Source of the DNA: Actinomadura harenae
GTDB taxonomy: Bacteria; Actinomycetota; Actinomycetes; Streptosporangiales; Streptosporangiaceae
DNA length: 64,000 nt
NCBI RefSeq assembly: GCF_003696215.1
Contig: NZ_RFFG01000032.1
Location: forward strand, 24,301-88,300
Reading direction: 5' to 3'
Below are positions 1 to 7,783 of the stretch, piece after piece. The translations under genes and the position numbers were made by a program. The notes beneath the pieces were generated by a model, which saw only the letters and a program-made list of their open reading frames with translations, did no database searches and had not been told where the DNA came from. Numbering within the stretch: position 1 is the stretch's first letter; every line of letters starts with the position of its first letter.

Positions 1-54
1 GATGTCGGCCAGACTCGGCTCGTCCTCGACCACGAGAACGGTCGGTGCCTCCAA
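1..54 (-). CDS. Response regulator, N-terminal fragment (runs off the left edge)
   Basis: Only the first 18 codons are inside the window. Read on the minus strand they give a short leader followed by TVLVVEDEPSLADI, the first beta strand and the acidic pair (Glu-Asp-Glu) of a CheY-like receiver domain, so this is the start of a two-component response regulator. The only usual start codon in frame is TTG at 52-54. The frame stays open further upstream but offers no ATG or GTG. No clear Shine-Dalgarno sequence stands at a good distance, so the start is uncertain. It is divergent from the MMPL exporter at 247, with about 190 bases between them. Confidence 0.6.
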   Translation of the reverse strand, partial: MEAPTVLVVEDEPSLADI

Positions 55-246
55 CGAGGGCCCCCGTTCGTCCGATTTCTCCCTGCCGCGTTCAGTATCG
101 GGCAGACCCCGGCGCCGGAACCTCCGGACGACCTCGGAGGATCTTGAGAATCGGTTGTGAAAGCCGCCGCGACCATGGCCGGGCGCGCGGACGGTGATCG
201 AGGCTGAGGCCCTTCCCACCCCTCGAACACGGACAGGAGCCTCGCT

Positions 247-2412
247 TTGGCCGCCATGACACGCTGGTGCTTCCGGCACCACCTCGTCGTCCTGCTGCTC
301 TGGGCCGTCGCGCTCGGAGGCACCGTCCTGGCCGGACGGCTCGCGGGCGGCGCCTACGCCAAGGACTTCAAGCCGCCCGCCTCGGAATCGGTCCGGGCCG
401 CCGACCTGATGCGGACGGCCTTCCCCGCGCGATCCGGCGACACCGACGTGGTCGTCTGGCGGGTCGACGGGCCCGGGACCGTCCGGGACGCCGCGGTCCG
501 CGACCGCATGCGGGCCGTCCTCGACCGGATCGCCGCGCTCCCTGACGTCGGCCAGGCGCTGAGCCCCTACCGGGCGGACGGCGCCGGGCAGACCAGCGCC
601 GACGGACGCACCGCCTACGCGCAGATCACCTACACCCGGCCGACCGGCGACCTCGCCGCGGACCGGATCGAACGGGTCGTGGACACCGCCAGGTCGGCCG
701 CGACGTCCGGGCTGACGGTCGAGGTCGGCGGGCCCGCGGCCGGCGGCGTCGACCAGCCGCCGCCGCACCTGGCGGAGTTCGCGGGGCTCGCCGTCGCCGC
801 GGTGGTCCTCTACCTGGCCTTCGGATCCTTCCCGGCGATGCTGCTGCCGCTCGTCACCGCCCTGTTCGGCGTGGGGCTCGGGCTGGCCGGGATCGAACTG
901 CTCGGTCACGCGATGACCATGCCGTCCGCCGCGCTGCTGCTGAGCACCCTCATCGGCCTCGGCGTCGGCATCGACTACGCCCTGTTCGTCGTCTCCCGGT
1001 ACCGCGGCGGTCTCCGCGAGGGGCTGCCGCCGGAGCCGGCCGCGATCGACGCCGCACGCACGTCCGGACGGTCGGTGCTGTTCGCGGGGGGCATCGTCTG
1101 CGTCTCGCTGCTCGGCATGTTCGCCATGGGCCTGGATTTCCTGAACGGCGTCGCCGTGGCCACCAGCCTGACCGTCCTGCTGAGCGTCGCCGCCGCGCTG
1201 ACCCTGCTGCCCGCGCTGTTCGGCCTGCTCGGTACACGCGTCCTGAGCCGCCGCGAACGCCGCCTCCCGCCCGCCGCCTCCAGCTCCGGCGTTCCCACCA
1301 CCCCCCGGCCCGGTCGGGCCGCGCGGTGGGCCGACGTCGTGCAGCGCCGTCCGAGGACGTTCGCGGTCGTCGCGTCGGCGCTGGTCGCCGTGCTGTCGCT
1401 GCCCGCGTTCTCGCTGCGGCTCGGCGTCGGCGACCAGGGCACACTGCCGGAGTCCAACACCGCGCGCCGCGCCTACGACATGCTCGCCGACGCGTTCGGC
1501 CCGGGTTTCAACGGCCCGCTGCAGATGGTGGTGCGCCCGCGGGACGGCGGCGCGGAGGTGCCACCGGCCGTGCTGGAGCGGCTCGTCGGTGACGTCCGTG
1601 CGACGAGGGGAGTGGCGAAGGCCACGGTGATGCCGCTTCCCGGCCAGGCGCGCGGCGGGATGAGCGCGGGTGGTGCCGCTCCGCGGATGGCGGTGGTGCA
1701 GGTGATACCGGCGACCTCGCCCCAGGACGCCGGGACCGGCGCGCTGATCGACCGGCTGCGCACCGGCCCCGCGGCGCGCGACGGCTCCCTGGAGGTCCTG
1801 GTGGGGGGCGCCACGGCGGTCGACAAGGACCTGGCCTCGACGCTGGCCGCCCGCCTGCCGCTCTTCCTCGCCGTGATCGTCGCGCTGGGCTCGGTCCTGC
1901 TGCTGGCGGCCTTCCGCAGCCTGGCCGTGCCGCTGCTGGCCGCGGTGCTGAACGTGGCCGCGACGGGGACCGCGCTGGGCATCACGGTGGCGCTGTTCCA
2001 GTGGGGCTGGGGCACCGGCGTCCTCGGCATCGGCAAGCCGGTGCCGGTCACCTCCTTCCTGCCGGTGCTCATGATCGCGATGCTGTTCGGCCTGGCCATG
2101 GACTACCAGGTGTTCCTGACCGGGCGGATGCGCGAGGAGTGGCTGCGGACCCGGGACGCGCGGCGGGCGGTGCACGCCGGGCTGGTCCACGGAGGCGGGG
2201 TGATCGTGTCCGCCGCCGTCATCATGATCGCGGTGTTCGGAGCGTTCGTGATGAGCGGCGACCGGGAGGGGATGCTGGTCGGCGCCGGGCTGGCGGGCGC
2301 CGTGGCCGTGGAGGCCTTCGTGCTGCGCACCATGCTCGTCCCGGCCGTCATGACCCTGCTCGGTGCGGCCGCCTGGTGGCTGCCCGCGCGGGCCGCCCGC
2401 GAGAGGACGTGA
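247..2412 (+). CDS. MMPL/RND-family membrane transporter
   Basis: This 721-residue protein has the two-fold MMPL (RND superfamily) plan. A first membrane helix lies near residues 13-30. An extracytoplasmic domain follows to about 170, then a helix cluster at about 175-330 containing the conserved GVGIDYALFVVSRYR segment. The second half repeats this, with a helix near 375, a second external domain, and helices from about 535 to 715 that include GLAMDYQVFLTGRMREE. MMPL proteins export lipids or small hydrophobic compounds using the proton gradient; the substrate here is unknown. The start is TTG at 247 because AGGAG at 235-239 is 7 bases away. The ATG at 256 would be 16 bases away. The next gene is convergent. 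Confidence 0.9.
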   Translation: MAAMTRWCFRHHLVVLLLWAVALGGTVLAGRLAGGAYAKDFKPPASESVRAADLMRTAFPARSGDTDVVVWRVDGPGTVRDAAVRDRMRAVLDRIAALPDVGQALSPYRADGAGQTSADGRTAYAQITYTRPTGDLAADRIERVVDTARSAATSGLTVEVGGPAAGGVDQPPPHLAEFAGLAVAAVVLYLAFGSFPAMLLPLVTALFGVGLGLAGIELLGHAMTMPSAALLLSTLIGLGVGIDYALFVVSRYRGGLREGLPPEPAAIDAARTSGRSVLFAGGIVCVSLLGMFAMGLDFLNGVAVATSLTVLLSVAAALTLLPALFGLLGTRVLSRRERRLPPAASSSGVPTTPRPGRAARWADVVQRRPRTFAVVASALVAVLSLPAFSLRLGVGDQGTLPESNTARRAYDMLADAFGPGFNGPLQMVVRPRDGGAEVPPAVLERLVGDVRATRGVAKATVMPLPGQARGGMSAGGAAPRMAVVQVIPATSPQDAGTGALIDRLRTGPAARDGSLEVLVGGATAVDKDLASTLAARLPLFLAVIVALGSVLLLAAFRSLAVPLLAAVLNVAATGTALGITVALFQWGWGTGVLGIGKPVPVTSFLPVLMIAMLFGLAMDYQVFLTGRMREEWLRTRDARRAVHAGLVHGGGVIVSAAVIMIAVFGAFVMSGDREGMLVGAGLAGAVAVEAFVLRTMLVPAVMTLLGAAAWWLPARAARERT

Positions 2413-2442
2413 GGACGTCACAGCCAGGGCGGGCGGCGGAGT

Positions 2443-3027
2443 TCAGGAGGCCGGGAGCAGGGACGGGAGGACGGGCCGGACGAGTCGGGCGGCCTCCTCC
2501 TCCGTCGGGTCGGGCCCCTCGGGGCCGGAGGCGAAGAACAGGAGGAAGCCCTGCTGGAAGGTGGCGCCGAGGAGGAGTGCGGCGACGGAGGCCGTGTCGG
2601 CCTCGGGACGGACCCGGCCGCGCTCGACCTCGGCGTCCAGGTAGCGGACCACGGCCATGACGGGCTCGCCGGGACCCGCGTCGTACTTGCTCAGGGACTC
2701 GCGGGTGGCGGCCAGGACCCGGGGCTGGGTGAGCATTCCGGCCATCATCGGGAAGGCCTTCCGGTAGAACCGGAGACCGCCCCGGACGGTGGCGGTGAGG
2801 TTGTCCTGGACGGTGTCCTCGCCGGGGTTGAGGCGGTGCGTGAACGGGGGCATGCGTTCGCGCAGGACGCTCAGCATGAGCTCTTCCTTGTCGCGGAAGT
2901 GCTTGTACAGCAGCGCTTCGGAGCATCCGGCCAGCCGGGCGATCTCCTTGGTGGTGGCCTCGGCGAGTCCGCGGGTGCGCATGATCTCGGCGAGGGCGTC
3001 GAGCATGCGCTCGCGAGCGGTGGTCAT
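2443..3027 (-). CDS. TetR/AcrR-family transcriptional repressor
   Basis: This 194-residue regulator begins with a canonical TetR DNA-binding domain. Residues about 8-50 contain TTKEIARLAGCSEALLYKHF and the following KEEL turn. The rest is a helical ligand-binding domain without recognisable specificity. It is transcribed away from the NAD(P)-binding reductase at 3108. The 80-base gap between the starts holds two dyads (3048-3067 and 3073-3096), so the simplest reading is a repressor that controls itself and its divergent neighbour. The inducer is unknown. Its 3' end faces the MMPL gene, which it could also control, but nothing in the sequence shows that. Confidence 0.93.
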   Translation of the reverse strand: MTTARERMLDALAEIMRTRGLAEATTKEIARLAGCSEALLYKHFRDKEELMLSVLRERMPPFTHRLNPGEDTVQDNLTATVRGGLRFYRKAFPMMAGMLTQPRVLAATRESLSKYDAGPGEPVMAVVRYLDAEVERGRVRPEADTASVAALLLGATFQQGFLLFFASGPEGPDPTEEEAARLVRPVLPSLLPAS

Positions 3028-3047
3028 TCGTCGTGTCCCCTTGACAG

Positions 3048-3096
3048 GTGGGTGAGTGCTTACCCACTCTAGGGGTGAGTGAGCATTTACTAACCC
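3048..3096. promoter_or_regulatory. Two operator-like dyads between tetR and the reductase gene
   Basis: The first dyad is GTGGGT-N8-ACCCAC at 3048-3067, with perfect arms. The second is GGGTGAGT-N8-ACTAACCC at 3073-3096, with 7 of 8 arm bases matching. Both have an 8-base centre, and together they fill the gap between the divergent starts at 3027 and 3108. This is the usual position and size for TetR-family operators. The second dyad ends just before the Shine-Dalgarno sequence AGGAGG (3097-3102) of the reductase gene. Confidence 0.65.
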
Positions 3097-3107
3097 AGGA
3101 GGACACC

Positions 3108-3749
3108 ATGAGGATCACGATCTTCGGAGCGACCGGCGGCATCGGGACGGCGGCCTGCCGCGAGGCCGCCGAGCGCGGCCACGAGGTCACGGCGGTCGTC
3201 CGGGACGCCGCGCGGCTCCCCGCCGACGTGCGGGAACGCGTGAACGTGGTGGTCGCGGACGTCATGGACCCGGCCGCCGTCCAGTCCGCGGTCGAGGGGC
3301 GCGACGCCGTCCTGTCCTGCCTCGGGAGCCGTGGCGGCCGCGCCGCGACGACGGTGCTCACCGACGCCGCGACGTCCGTCGTCAAGGGCATGCGCGCCGC
3401 GGGCGCCCGGCGGCTGCTGACGGTCAGCGCCGCGGCGCCCTACCCCGACCCCGGCGACGGGTTCCTCGGCGGCCGCGTCTTCAAGCCGCTGGTCAGCAAG
3501 ATCCTCGAGCGGCCCTTCGCGGACCTCCTCCGCGCCGACGACCTGGTCGAGAAGGCGGACGGCATCGACTGGACGCTCGTCCGGCCGCCGATGCTCCAGA
3601 ACGGGCCCGCCACCGGGACCTACCGCCTGGGCCTGGACCTCGCGCCGCCCAAGGCCCGCAGGATCCGGCGCGCGGACGTCGCGGCGGCCATGCTCGACCT
3701 GGCCGGCGACCCGACGTCGATCGGGCACGTGGCCTGGGTCGCCGCCTGA
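3108..3749 (+). CDS. NAD(P)-binding (atypical SDR/NmrA-like) reductase
   Basis: This 213-residue single-domain Rossmann protein starts MRITIFGATGGIGTAAC, whose GATGGIG is the nucleotide-binding glycine motif. The acidic VVADVMDP segment and the later TVSAAAPY and DWTLVRPPML segments are typical of NmrA-like atypical short-chain dehydrogenases. These proteins bind NAD(P)(H) and act as flavin or quinone reductases or as redox-sensing regulators; the substrate cannot be read here. The ATG at 3108 is preceded by a perfect AGGAGG six bases upstream, so the open frame further upstream is not used. The divergent TetR gene probably represses it. Confidence 0.88.
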   Translation: MRITIFGATGGIGTAACREAAERGHEVTAVVRDAARLPADVRERVNVVVADVMDPAAVQSAVEGRDAVLSCLGSRGGRAATTVLTDAATSVVKGMRAAGARRLLTVSAAAPYPDPGDGFLGGRVFKPLVSKILERPFADLLRADDLVEKADGIDWTLVRPPMLQNGPATGTYRLGLDLAPPKARRIRRADVAAAMLDLAGDPTSIGHVAWVAA

Positions 3750-3759
3750 CCTCTGGCCT

Positions 3760-3778
3760 GACCGGCGGCCCGCCGGTC
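3760..3778. terminator. Hairpin between convergent genes
   Basis: GACCGGC (3760-3766) pairs perfectly with GCCGGTC (3772-3778) around a 5-base loop, and flanking CTCT and AGAG can extend the stem. There is no T-tract. It lies at the ends of the convergent reductase and carbon-nitrogen hydrolase genes and overlaps the stop codon of the latter. Confidence 0.6.
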
Positions 3779-4580
3779 AGAGGACGTCGCGGCGGCGGTG
3801 GCTCAGCGACGGCAGGATCTCGCGGACCCGGGCCGCGGCGTCCGGGTCCAGCTCCAGGACGCGGACGGACGGGAACGGGCCGAGGTCGGCGACGACGGTG
3901 CCCATGGGGTCGACCAGCAGGCTGCGGCCCACCCCGCCCGGCAGGCCGCGCGGGGGCGCGGTGCGGTCGGGGGCCTTGTCCACGGCGATGACCCAGCTGG
4001 TGTTCTCGATGGCCCGGGCGCGGACGAGGGTCGTCCAGTGCTCTTCCTTGAAGACGCCCTGGCCCCAGGCGGCGGGGATCACGAGGATCTCGGCGCCCCG
4101 GTCGACCAGCGCGCGGGCCAGCTCGGGGAACCGGACGTCGTAGCAGGTGATGACGCCGAGGCGGTGCCCGGCCAGGTCGAGGGTGACGGGCCGGTCGCCC
4201 GCCGCCACGCGCTCGGACTCGCGGTCGCCGAAGGCGTCGTACAGGTGCAGCTTGCGGTAGGAGCCGACCAGCTCGCCCTCGGCGGAGACGCCGACGACGG
4301 TGTTGTGCACGCGGCCGGACGGGGCGGGCTCGAACACCCCGATGACGACGTTGACGCCGTGCTCGCGGGCGGCCTCGCGGACGGCGGTGACCCACGGGCC
4401 GTCCAGGGGCTCGGCGGCCGCGGCGAGGTCGTTGCCGAAGCGCAGGAACGACGCCTCGGGGAACACCGCCAGGTCGCAGCCGCCCGGCGTCCCGGCGGCC
4501 TCGGCGAGCGCCGCGAGGACGCGGTCCAGGTTCTCCTTGGGGTCGTCGCCGACCTCGATCTGACACAGAGCCACGCGCAT
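3777..4580 (-). CDS. Carbon-nitrogen hydrolase (nitrilase superfamily)
   Basis: This 267-residue protein covers a complete nitrilase-superfamily domain. The catalytic triad is visible: Glu42 in FPEASF, Lys110 in YRKLHLYD and Cys146 in TCYDVRFPE. The RKLHLYD and CYDVRFPEL segments resemble the Nit1/Nit2 omega-amidase and deaminated-glutathione amidase group, so it probably hydrolyses a small amide. The exact substrate is not shown. The ATG at 4580 starts MRVALCQIEVGD, the usual first strand of the fold. The open frame extends upstream but becomes non-homologous, so that part is not included. An ATGA-N6-TCAT palindrome (4611-4624) lies 31 bases upstream. Confidence 0.9.
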   Translation of the reverse strand: MRVALCQIEVGDDPKENLDRVLAALAEAAGTPGGCDLAVFPEASFLRFGNDLAAAAEPLDGPWVTAVREAAREHGVNVVIGVFEPAPSGRVHNTVVGVSAEGELVGSYRKLHLYDAFGDRESERVAAGDRPVTLDLAGHRLGVITCYDVRFPELARALVDRGAEILVIPAAWGQGVFKEEHWTTLVRARAIENTSWVIAVDKAPDRTAPPRGLPGGVGRSLLVDPMGTVVADLGPFPSVRVLELDPDAAARVREILPSLSHRRRDVL

Positions 4581-4610
4581 GACCTCATTCTGCCCGTTCG
4601 ACGTGCGGAT

Positions 4611-4624
4611 ATGACAGTCGTCAT
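4611..4624. promoter_or_regulatory. ATGAC-N4-GTCAT palindrome
   Basis: This perfect dyad (ATGACAGTCGTCAT) lies between the divergent hydrolase and ABC transporter genes. The same ATGA-N6-TCAT pattern occurs twice upstream of the TetR gene near 56.3 kb. It may be a binding site for that or a related regulator. The link is inferred from the motif alone. Confidence 0.45.
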
Positions 4625-4704
4625 CCGTTTCGCCTGACGGGCGCCCACGGGACCGGTGACGTCCGCGTCTACCGGCCCGGACGCGCCGCCGGGACCCTGG
4701 ACGC

Positions 4705-5628
4705 ATGGAGAACACGGCGATCCGGGTCAGGGAGCTGCGGCAGCGGTACGGGGAGTTCGAGGCCGTGGCCGGGGTGTCGTTCGAGGTGGCGCGGGGCGAG
4801 CTGTTCGCGCTGCTCGGGACGAACGGGGCGGGGAAGACGACGACGCTGGAGGCGGTCGAGGGGCACCGGGCGGCGCAGTCCGGGGAGGTCCGGGTGCTGG
4901 GCCGGGACCCGTACCGGGAGCGGCGGGCCGTCCGGCCGAGGCTCGGGATCATGCTCCAGGAGGGCGGGTTCTTCGCCGACCTCACGACCGCCGAGACGAT
5001 CGACCACTGGCGCGGCTTCGTCGAGGACCCGCGCCCCCGGGACGAGCTGCTCGACCTCGCGGGCCTGCGCGAACAGGCGGGGGTCCGGGCGCGGCAGCTG
5101 TCGGGCGGGCAGAAGCGCCGCCTCGACCTGGCGCTCGCCCTCACCGGGCGTCCCGAGGTCCTCTTCCTGGACGAGCCGACCACCGGCATGGACCCCGAGG
5201 CGCGGCACGCCACCCGACGGACGGTCGCCGAGCTCGTCCGGGACGGCCTGACGGTGCTGCTCACCACGCACTATCTGGAGGAGGCCGAGCAGCTCGCGGA
5301 CCGGCTGGCGATCATGCACCGGGGGCGGGTCGTGGCGTCCGGGACGGTCGCGGAGGTGGTCGGCGGGCACGGCGACCGGGTCCGGTTCCGCGTCCCGCCC
5401 GACGTGCCGGTCGCGGACCTGCCCGTCCTGCGGGGGGTCGCGGCCGGGATCGAGGTGGACGCCGGGCACGCCACGGCGACCTACACCCTCCCGCCGGACG
5501 ACCTCCAGCCCGGCGTGTACGGGCTGCTGCGCTGGGCGGACGAGCGGAGCCTCGCGCTGCCCGGCCTGCGCGTCGACAACGCGTCCCTGGAGGACGTCTT
5601 CCTCAGCACGGCGGGAGCGGAATCGTGA
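4705..5628 (+). CDS. ABC transporter ATP-binding protein (drug/antibiotic exporter type)
   Basis: This 307-residue ATPase has Walker A at residues 38-45 (GTNGAGKT), a Q-loop in GIMLQEGG, the signature LSGGQKRR, Walker B VLFLDEPTTGMDPE and a switch histidine in LTTHYLEEAE. The C-terminal 90 residues are the extension usual in ABC-2 exporters such as the CcmA/DrrA-like group. It powers the permease encoded by the next gene, whose GTG start overlaps this stop codon (GTGA at 5625-5628), implying translational coupling. The two-component pair downstream suggests a stress- or antibiotic-responsive exporter; the substrate is unknown. Confidence 0.93.
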   Translation: MENTAIRVRELRQRYGEFEAVAGVSFEVARGELFALLGTNGAGKTTTLEAVEGHRAAQSGEVRVLGRDPYRERRAVRPRLGIMLQEGGFFADLTTAETIDHWRGFVEDPRPRDELLDLAGLREQAGVRARQLSGGQKRRLDLALALTGRPEVLFLDEPTTGMDPEARHATRRTVAELVRDGLTVLLTTHYLEEAEQLADRLAIMHRGRVVASGTVAEVVGGHGDRVRFRVPPDVPVADLPVLRGVAAGIEVDAGHATATYTLPPDDLQPGVYGLLRWADERSLALPGLRVDNASLEDVFLSTAGAES

Positions 5629-6449
5629 TCGGCACCAGGGCGTTCCCCGTCCATCTCGACCGCGTCCTGCTCACCCGCGTCGCGCGTCTCGAGGCGCGGC
5701 TGCTGTGGCGCAACCGGACGGCGCTGTTCGTCGCGGCCGGCATGCCGCTGCTCTTCGTCGGGATGCTGGTCCCGATGCACGGCAAGCGGATCCAGGGCGT
5801 GGACGCGGCGCTCCTCCAGGGCACCGGCCACCTGGCGCTCTTCCTGCTGTTCGCGGTGTTCATGAACCTGGCGACGGTGTTCACCACCCGCCGCGAGGAC
5901 GGCACGCTCAAGCGGATGCGCGGCACGGCGCTCGGCGACGCCGAGATCCTCGGGGGGAGCGTCCTGACCGCGACCGTCCTGTACATGGCGCAGGTGGCGG
6001 TGCTCGCGGTGGTCCTGGTCGCGGCGTTCGGCGGCCGGGCGCCCGCCGACCCGGTCCTGACGCTCGCGGGGATCGCGGGCGGCGTCGTGGTGTTCGCGCT
6101 GCTCGCGTCCGTCGTCTCGGGGATCACCCCGACCACCGAGCTGACGCAGCTGACCGTCCTGCCGGTGATGTTCGCGTGCATGGCGGGCGCCGGGGTGATG
6201 TTCCCGCTGGGGGTGCTGCCGGAGGTCGTCCAGCAGTCGCTGCGGGCGCTGCCGCTGACGCCGGTCGTGGAGATCGTCCGCACCGGCTACTTCGGACGCG
6301 ACTTCACCGCGCACGGCGTCCCGCCCGCGGTCGGGGTCGGCGGCGGCTGGGTCGCGTGCCTGCCGTCCTTCGCGATCCTCGCCGCGTGGGCCGCCGTCGC
6401 GCGCCGCCTCGCCGCGCGGGCCTTCCGCTGGGACCCGCGCCGCTCCTAA
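5625..6449 (+). CDS. ABC-2 type permease
   Basis: This 274-residue membrane protein is partner to the upstream ATPase. A short cytoplasmic start (RLEARLLWRNRTALF) leads into about six hydrophobic segments. The central TRREDGTLKRMRGT stretch and the conserved PLTPVVEIVRTGYFG near the C-terminus are typical of ABC-2 permeases. The GTG start at 5625 overlaps the ATPase stop by four bases, which fixes the start and implies coupled translation. After its TAA there is a short tandem repeat and then the histidine kinase gene, which has its own promoter-like box. Confidence 0.9.
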   Translation: MIGTRAFPVHLDRVLLTRVARLEARLLWRNRTALFVAAGMPLLFVGMLVPMHGKRIQGVDAALLQGTGHLALFLLFAVFMNLATVFTTRREDGTLKRMRGTALGDAEILGGSVLTATVLYMAQVAVLAVVLVAAFGGRAPADPVLTLAGIAGGVVVFALLASVVSGITPTTELTQLTVLPVMFACMAGAGVMFPLGVLPEVVQQSLRALPLTPVVEIVRTGYFGRDFTAHGVPPAVGVGGGWVACLPSFAILAAWAAVARRLAARAFRWDPRRS

Positions 6450-6459
6450 TGGGAGCTGA

Positions 6460-6507
6460 CCCCCACCGCTCCCGACCCCCGCCGCTCCCGACCCCCGCCG
6501 TTCCCGG
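6460..6507. repeat. Three tandem 16-base units
   Basis: Three consecutive 16-mers (6460-6475, 6476-6491, 6492-6507) follow the pattern CCCCCgCCGcTCCCGa with one or two changes each. They lie in the gap between the permease stop and the histidine kinase promoter box. They may simply be slippage-derived spacer DNA. No hairpin explains them. Confidence 0.7.
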
Positions 6508-6531
6508 CCCGCCACGGATCGCACCGGAAAG

Positions 6532-6537
6532 TAGGGT
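6532..6537 (+). promoter_or_regulatory. -10 box of a leaderless promoter (histidine kinase)
   Basis: TAGGGT lies 7 bases before the ATG at 6545, and no Shine-Dalgarno sequence is present. This is the spacing expected if transcription starts at or next to the A of the start codon. Confidence 0.55.
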
Positions 6538-6544
6538 GCCGCAC

Positions 6545-7783
6545 ATGGACGCCACCACCTCCGCTGAGCTGGAGCGACGCGCCACGGCGCGGTCCGGCCG
6601 GTACCGCCGGGTCACCTACCGGTCGTTCCTGATCGCGGGCGCCGGGATCATCTCGCCGACGGTCGTGGGGCTGTTCCTCGGGCACCGGGAGGGGAGGCTG
6701 CCGCTCCTGCTGCTGCCGCCCGCCCTGGCGGGCCTCGGCGTCCTGTTCTGGTTCTACACGCGGATCATCGCCCGCGGCCTGGACGGCGGCGCGGACCGCC
6801 GGGACGTCGTGGCGGGCGGGATCGTCGCCGCGGCGCTGAGCCCGCTGATCGCCGCGCATCCGCTGGCCGTCATGATCCCGTACCTCTGGCTGTCGGCGGT
6901 CGCGCTGTCCCCGATGCGCGTCCGGACGATCGTCCTGCTGTGCCTCGGGACGTCGGCCGTCGAGGTGCTGGTCGCGGGCGTGGCGTGGGCGGTGGCCGAG
7001 GACCGGCCGGTCCGCTGGTGGACGGTGCCGCCGGTGTTCGCGGTCTTCGCGGCGACCGCCGGGGTCGTGGCGTTCATCAACCGCTACCAGCGCGGCATCT
7101 GGGACCTGCACCAGGAGACGCACGCCGTCCGGCAGGCGCTCGCGCGGGCCGCGGTGTCGGAGGAGCGGCAGCGGTTCTCGCGGGACCTGCACGACCTGCT
7201 CGGCCACAGCCTGTCGCTGATCGCGGTGAAGAGCGAGCTGGCGATGCGGATGGCCGAGGCGGACCCGGGGCGCGCCCGCGCCGAGATGGAGGACGTGCGG
7301 CGCGCGGCCCGGGACGCGTTGCGCGAGGTCCGCGCGGCGGTGCGCGGCTACCGGGCGATCGAGCTGGACGCCGAGCTCGCCGGGGTGCGGGCCGTGCTGG
7401 AGACGGCGGGCGTCCGGTGCGAGGCCGGGCCCGTGCCGGACGGGCTGCCGCCGGAGGTCCGGGCCGTCCTGGCCTGGGTGATCCGGGAGGGCGCGACGAA
7501 CGTGATCAAGCACAGCGACGCGCGCTCCTGCACGGTCGGGCTGAGCGGATACGGTGACACGGTGGTGCTCGAACTGACCAACGACGGCGTCCGCCGCGCC
7601 GCGGAGCACGCGACGCCGCCTTCGTCCGGGGCCGGGTCCGGGTCCGGGCTCGCGGGGCTGGGGGAGCGCGTCGCGATGCTCGGCGGCGAGCTGACGGCCG
7701 GGCCGCAGGGCCGCGACCGGTTCCTGCTCCGGGCCGTCCTCCCGCTGGACGGGGCGGCGCGCGTCCCGGAGCCGGCGGCGTGA
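6545..7783 (+). CDS. Sensor histidine kinase (DesK/NarL type)
   Basis: This 412-residue kinase has an N-terminal membrane region of about five to six helices (residues 27-177) with almost no extracytoplasmic loop. A short coiled linker follows, then a HisKA_3 box RDLHDLLGHSLS with phospho-acceptor His216. The HATPase domain shows the N-box EGATNVIKHS and the G-box GSGLAGLGERV. Kinases of this build sense membrane state or hydrophobic drugs. The GTG start of the response regulator overlaps its stop (GTGA at 7780-7783). With the ABC exporter upstream it probably forms a sense-and-export module. The ATG at 6545 follows a TAGGGT box, so translation may be leaderless. Confidence 0.93.
   Translation: MDATTSAELERRATARSGRYRRVTYRSFLIAGAGIISPTVVGLFLGHREGRLPLLLLPPALAGLGVLFWFYTRIIARGLDGGADRRDVVAGGIVAAALSPLIAAHPLAVMIPYLWLSAVALSPMRVRTIVLLCLGTSAVEVLVAGVAWAVAEDRPVRWWTVPPVFAVFAATAGVVAFINRYQRGIWDLHQETHAVRQALARAAVSEERQRFSRDLHDLLGHSLSLIAVKSELAMRMAEADPGRARAEMEDVRRAARDALREVRAAVRGYRAIELDAELAGVRAVLETAGVRCEAGPVPDGLPPEVRAVLAWVIREGATNVIKHSDARSCTVGLSGYGDTVVLELTNDGVRRAAEHATPPSSGAGSGSGLAGLGERVAMLGGELTAGPQGRDRFLLRAVLPLDGAARVPEPAA

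Noticed and set aside
3777..5267. Extended 496-codon reading of the carbon-nitrogen hydrolase
   Set aside because: The part upstream of 4580 is antisense to the ABC ATPase gene and unlike the family. The protein starts at ATG 4580.
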